A program made the position numbers and the translations under genes. A model generated the notes under the pieces. That model ran no database searches. It worked only from the letters and a program-made list of their open reading frames with translations, and was not told the origin of the DNA. From Megascapheus bottae (taxonomy: Eukaryota; Chordata; Mammalia; Rodentia; Geomyidae), in assembly GCA_024803745.1 (NCBI GenBank), contig JANJXV010000004.1:56835858-56899857 (forward strand): a stretch of 64,000 bases of DNA. The letters run 5' to 3'. Positions 62,885-64,000 of this stretch are shown here, in pieces. Position 1 is the stretch's first letter. The number at the start of each line of letters is the position of its first letter.

Positions 62885-64000
62885 AAGGTGCGTATCTTCA
62901 CTTTTATTGTTTAGAATCTATAATTACAAAGTGGTCTAAAGTCATTTCTTAATGCCACTGTACAATACACAAACATACTTAGAAAAATTACAAAATTTTT
63001 CCTTAAAAAGTTGTAAGATTTAGTTTACTGGGCAAGAATTTTAAAAATCCACCCCAAATGTACCTTTCTTTATTGTGTTGTACAATCTTATTTGTGTTTG
63101 TTTATGGATAATTTGTAGGTGCGCAGAACCGATGGAATTATTTTACTGCAACCACCTTCAAATTCTATCAAGTACTTATTTGTAAACACTAGGAAACAAA
63201 CATCTTCCCTCTCCATACCTCTAGCTGCTGTTTGCTCATGATTTTTGCTCACATACTGAAACAATGTTGAGGTATCCATGTGGTCCTACTCTACCTGTTA
63301 AGCATGTGTTTGCTTTGGGGAATAAATGATTTCATCAGTCTGGATATTTTTTGGGTATCCCCCCAGGGGCATAGTATTAATCTACAAGTGTTCTTATGCC
63401 TGGACTTGAGAATGACTTATAATGGTAATTTGATTTTTAGGCAGACTGACTTCAGACATCTTATGTATACCACTTCTTAACATCAGCTCTTGTGGTCTAG
63501 AGCCCTGGGTCTCAATAGTGTGTTTGGTGTGACTAGAATATGCCTAATGTCATTTTTGGGGGAAGGGAGAGGTGCAGGGTTAGAATTACAGTTCATTTTT
63601 GAAGGTTCTGTTCTTGTGGTACCTTAAACATAAAAGCAGGGCCACACAATGTCATACAATTAACAACAGCCAAAACTACAAGTCAGGCTGTTACTTTTTC
63701 ATAAATATAATGCCCAGAAGTTCTGTCTCTTCTATAATGCAAATCAGTTTTGATGTCATCTTTCCTTTCTCTCCTGCTCCATCACTGTCTTTTACAGCCC
63801 TTGGCCTTTCCCATTATGTTTCACAAGTTTGCTCCTTGATTTACCAAAGGCACAAGGTGATCTAAGAGAATACTGTCATGTGCTTAGCCCATTAAATTTG
63901 CTATTTCAACAGGATCCAAAAAGGAAAAAGTTGAGGACAGGAATGAAAGAAGAGGCATGTCATCCATGAGCTTGGAGCCATTGACGGTTATGAAGAGATT
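62885..64000 (-). other. Candidate 3'UTR of a convergent gene, possibly NT5E
   Basis: 1.1 kb with no SINE or LINE, in contrast to everything upstream. On the - strand AATAAA lies at 62908-62903, about 20 bases before the edge of the clean block. In human, NT5E (ecto-5'-nucleotidase, CD73) lies just downstream of SNX14 and converges on it, and has a long 3'UTR. No NT5E coding residues are visible before the window ends, so the gene name is an inference from gene order only. Confidence 0.4.
62903..62908 (-). promoter_or_regulatory. Candidate poly(A) signal on - strand
   Basis: TTTATT on + reads AATAAA on -, at the edge of the SINE-free block. Confidence 0.45.

Noticed and set aside
63900..64000. 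Coding exon at the right edge on + strand
   Set aside because: A Lys/Glu-rich reading exists but has no splice signals or recognisable family, and the - strand 3'UTR reading fits gene order better.

Overview
The window is nuclear DNA from a rodent, most likely of the superfamily Geomyoidea (kangaroo rats, pocket mice, pocket gophers). The basis is the dominant repeat, a dimeric SINE of about 200 bp. Its left half is an ID/tRNA-Ala-like monomer and its right half is unrelated to tRNA. This matches the published IDL-Geo SINE, which is restricted to that superfamily. A second abundant SINE of about 230 bp joins a 7SL/B1-like left half to the same Geo-type right half. There is no operon-like organisation and no CRISPR array; almost everything outside the exons is retrotransposon-derived.

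One real protein-coding gene is seen with confidence: the 3' part of SNX14 (sorting nexin 14) on the + strand, 14838-49190. Seventeen exons with GT/AG borders join in one open frame of 576 residues. They cover the end of the RGS domain, the linker, the PX domain and the C-terminal nexin domain, with a short 3'UTR and a poly(A) signal at 49323. The 5' exons lie upstream of the window, so 1-14837 is read as SNX14 intron.

Layout. 487-8930 holds a nearly full-length, decayed L1 on the - strand, broken by SINEs. 9420-11404 is a - strand processed copy of PPP1R8 (NIPP1) that lacks 26 codons of the FHA domain. 11.4-14.8 kb is a pile of SINEs and L1 3' ends. 14.8-49.3 kb is SNX14 with SINE-filled introns; these also hold a mitochondrial ND2 fragment (28.09-28.28 kb), a probable hAT transposon remnant (31.85-32.06 kb) and an unidentified retrocopy-like segment (33.26-33.86 kb). 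49.3-62.9 kb is intergenic, with L1 fragments, SINEs, an RPS2 processed pseudogene (57462-58386), a perfect-looking hairpin (59077-59155) and a MaLR-like LTR. 62885-64000 is SINE-free, with a - strand poly(A) signal near its low end. By position (NT5E lies convergent and downstream of SNX14 in human) it may be the NT5E 3'UTR, but no NT5E coding sequence is visible.

I found no novel multi-gene system. The most informative material is the record of insertions: nested SINEs with clear target-site duplications, three loci where successive elements used the same target, a SINE that seems to have carried 5' flank to a second site, and a Geo module shared by two SINE families.
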